Assembly: GCA_025774865.1 (NCBI GenBank)
Contig: JALGZO010000440.1
Location: forward strand, 1 to 8,230
DNA: 8,230 nucleotides
Direction of reading: 5' to 3'
Source: a bacterium
Lineage (GTDB): Bacteria > ARS69
The translations under genes were made by a program, and so were the position numbers. How positions within the stretch are numbered: the stretch's first letter is position 1; every line of letters begins with the position of its first letter. Of this stretch, positions 6,454-8,230 are shown piece by piece. The notes below the pieces were generated by a model, which was not told where the DNA came from, ran no database searches, and saw only the letters and a list, made by a program, of their open reading frames with translations.

Positions 6454-7430
6454 TCCTCGCCCCGTTCGAGCTTCATCGCCCCGAGACGGTGGACGAGGCG
6501 CTGCGGCTCGCCGCCGAGTTCGGTCCGGATTTCGACTGGATCGCGGGCGGCACCGATTTGCTTCAGAACTACAAGAACCGTCTGAATCTCAAAGGACACC
6601 TCATCGCCCTCGACCGGCTGTCCGATCTGCAAGGCGTCAAACCCGGTCGCATCGGCGCGGGTGCGACCCTGGCCGAAGTCTCCTCGAACCCGGACATGCG
6701 GGAGCGGTTTCCCGGACTGTGTGACGCGATCGAGCACGTCGCCAGCCCTCTCGTGCGGAACGCGGGGACGATCGGAGGGAACCTGCTCGTCGAGACGCGC
6801 TGCCACTACTTCAACCAGACGATCTTCTGGCGCGGCACGAAGGGGTCGTGCATGAAAGCCGAGAGCGACGAGTGTCTCGTAGTGCCGCAGAAGGAGACGT
6901 GCTACGCCGCGTATTCGGGCGACCTCGCACCCGTCCTGATGGTGCTCGGCGCTTCGATCGCCGTGGCGTCGCCGCGCGGGAACCGGACGATCCCGCTCAC
7001 GAAGTTCTACCGGGGCGACGGTATCGAGAAGAACGCGCTCGAGAAGGACGAGTTGATTGTCGCCGTCGAGATCCCGGAAGAGTCGGCGGGCCTCCGGCAC
7101 GGCTACCGGAAGTTGCGCGTGCGGGACACGCTGGATTATCCGGAGATGGGCGTCGCGGCGGCGATGCGCCTGAAGGGCGATCGCATCGAGACGCTGCGAT
7201 GCGCCACGACCGCGGTCGACGTCGTGCCCCAATACGTCGATTTCACCGATTCCCACGCCGGGGAGTCACTGCACGACGTGGCCGACGTGGTCGCCACCGA
7301 GATGCAATCCCGGGCCGATCCGAGAAAGAACACTTCCATGCCGGTGGGCTACCGGAAGAAGATGGTGAGGGTGTTTTGTCACCGGCTCCTCGTCGACCTC
7401 GCCGAGGGAAGGATGGTCGCTTCCGAGTGA
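6450..7430 (+). CDS. hcrB: FAD subunit with extra [4Fe-4S] loop (HcrB-like)
   Basis: This 326-residue flavin subunit passes electrons between an external carrier and the [2Fe-2S] subunit. FAD motifs are IAGGTDLL (31-38) and NAGTIGGNLL (104-113). Between them and SGDLAPVL (156-163) sits an insertion with Cys118, Cys134, Cys142 and Cys151, spaced x15, x7 and x8. As I recall, Thauera HcrB ligates a [4Fe-4S] cluster with Cys122, 138, 146 and 155, the same spacing, and ordinary xanthine dehydrogenase FAD subunits lack this loop. The length (326 against about 324) also fits HcrB. This is the best evidence that the complex is a 4-hydroxybenzoyl-CoA reductase type using a low-potential donor. ATG 6450 overlaps the large-subunit stop, with AGAAAGG upstream. 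The C-terminus (about 265-326, basic) is the usual CO-dehydrogenase flavoprotein C-terminal domain. Its stop overlaps the next gene's GTG. Confidence 0.93.
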   Translation: MILAPFELHRPETVDEALRLAAEFGPDFDWIAGGTDLLQNYKNRLNLKGHLIALDRLSDLQGVKPGRIGAGATLAEVSSNPDMRERFPGLCDAIEHVASPLVRNAGTIGGNLLVETRCHYFNQTIFWRGTKGSCMKAESDECLVVPQKETCYAAYSGDLAPVLMVLGASIAVASPRGNRTIPLTKFYRGDGIEKNALEKDELIVAVEIPEESAGLRHGYRKLRVRDTLDYPEMGVAAAMRLKGDRIETLRCATTAVDVVPQYVDFTDSHAGESLHDVADVVATEMQSRADPRKNTSMPVGYRKKMVRVFCHRLLVDLAEGRMVASE

Positions 7431-8230
7431 CGGCCCCGGGGCACTCGGCTCGCTCGATCCGTCGACGGCCCTATCTGCTTCTCGGCCCGTTATTTCTCGC
7501 CGCTCTCGTCTCCTGCCAGGATCTCAGAGATCCGGCGGTCGTGACGATCGGAAGTGAGACCTACACGCTCGGTGATCTTCGCCGCGAGTACGCCGACCTC
7601 GACGCGAGCCTGCGCCCGCCGCTCGGCGCGCGGGAAAGCCGACTGGCCTTCGTGGGCCGCCTGATCGAGCGTCGTCTGTTGGCCGAGTACGGAGACAGCC
7701 TTCTCATCGCCGAGGCGCGCTCCGAGGCGGAGTGGGAACACGATTACAGGGAGATTCTCCTCAGGCGCATGCGCATCGTCATCGGGACAGGCGAACCGCC
7801 GGCGCAGTCCGAAATCGACGAGGCGATCGTTCGCATGGGAGTACGTACGCGTATCGAGCGCATCCGATTCCCGGACGAGGCGTCGGCGCTCGAAGCCCGA
7901 GCGAGGATCGAAGCCGGCCAGACCTTCGAAGAGGTTGCGGCGGCGGGCCTGGGTGCGCGCACCGATGACGAATGGATCGAATGGAAGCCGATGGCGGGGG
8001 AGCTGGCCGACCGCGCGATCGAGCTCGGCATCGGGGAAGTCTCCGGGATCTTCCGATGGGGTGCCGTCGATCAGTGTCTTCGGGTATTGGAAAGAACCGC
8101 TCTCGAGCTTCCGCCGCAGCCCGAGCTCATCACCGGGGTGATCAGCGGTCTTCGGATCCGGCGGTCCGTCGAGCGCATGGGGGTCCTCGCGGACGAGCTT
8201 CGGGACCGGGCGGGCGTGCGAATCGACGAT
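7427..8230 (+). CDS. SurA/PpiC-like foldase lipoprotein, C-terminus beyond window
   Basis: There are 268 codons from GTG 7427 with no stop before the window end. A basic start (HSARSIRRR) and hydrophobic stretch end in LVSC, a good lipobox placing the lipidated Cys at residue 30, so the protein should be membrane-anchored on the periplasmic side. Residues 35-115 resemble the helical N-terminal chaperone segment of SurA/PpiC proteins (TIGSETYTLGDLRREY...GRLIERRLLAEY). Residues about 141-222 resemble a parvulin prolyl-isomerase domain: RTRIERIRFPDE, ARIEAGQTFEEVAA, then GIGEVSGIFRWGAVDQCLRVLER. The domain looks shortened, so isomerase activity may be lost and only chaperoning kept. The start overlaps the FAD-subunit stop (GTGA); the nearest purine-rich site (GAGGGAAGGA) is rather far, consistent with translational coupling. 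No other in-frame start keeps the signal sequence. Family assignment is moderate; its client is unknown. Confidence 0.78.
   Translation, partial: MTAPGHSARSIRRRPYLLLGPLFLAALVSCQDLRDPAVVTIGSETYTLGDLRREYADLDASLRPPLGARESRLAFVGRLIERRLLAEYGDSLLIAEARSEAEWEHDYREILLRRMRIVIGTGEPPAQSEIDEAIVRMGVRTRIERIRFPDEASALEARARIEAGQTFEEVAAAGLGARTDDEWIEWKPMAGELADRAIELGIGEVSGIFRWGAVDQCLRVLERTALELPPQPELITGVISGLRIRRSVERMGVLADELRDRAGVRIDD

Overview
The window is high-GC bacterial chromosome (roughly 60-65% G+C by eye). A predicted lipoprotein of the SurA/PpiC foldase type and two Sec-exported thiol proteins point to a Gram-negative-type envelope, probably from an uncultured lineage. I cannot assign a phylum from the sequence alone. 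There are no tRNA or rRNA genes, IS elements, CRISPR arrays or phage genes. Every gene reads through without a visible frameshift.

Left part, minus strand. The window opens inside an acetyl-CoA synthetase gene (1-1623), whose last ~110 codons lie outside. Behind it, also on the minus strand, is a gene for a 276-residue exported protein (1890-2720). It combines an unrecognised N-terminal domain, an Ala/Ser/Lys-rich linker dotted with cysteines, and a C-terminal heavy-metal-associated (HMA) domain with a GMTCGGC site. A clean rho-independent terminator (1830-1856) separates it from acs.

Centre. A 247-bp divergent intergenic region (2721-2967) carries a candidate sigma70-like promoter facing right and a small cluster of CGAAG/CTTCG inverted repeats.

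Right part, plus strand, one probable operon of five genes. It starts with an exported redoxin (thioredoxin-fold) protein with a WCLVC site (2968-3507). After a 34-nt gap come three subunits of a molybdenum hydroxylase: a two-[2Fe-2S] small subunit (3542-4114), a molybdopterin large subunit (4111-6453) and an FAD subunit (6450-7430). The fifth gene encodes a parvulin-like foldase lipoprotein (7427 to the window end, incomplete). The last four genes are joined by three consecutive 4-nt stop/start overlaps (GTGA, ATGA, GTGA). The FAD subunit carries a four-cysteine insertion with the spacing C-x15-C-x7-C-x8-C. As I recall it, this matches the extra [4Fe-4S] loop that sets 4-hydroxybenzoyl-CoA reductase apart from ordinary xanthine dehydrogenases. 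The C-A-B gene order also fits hcrCAB.

How the genes may work together. The core is a cytoplasmic Hcr-type enzyme that may reductively dehydroxylate an aromatic acyl-CoA. No CoA ligase, thioesterase or benzoyl-CoA reductase gene is visible to confirm the pathway. The unusual points are the envelope genes flanking the cytoplasmic enzyme (redoxin in front, foldase lipoprotein fused to its end by overlap) and the Cys-dotted HMA protein divergent from them. I see no clearly novel system. The most distinctive items are the Cys-linker HMA protein and this operon arrangement.
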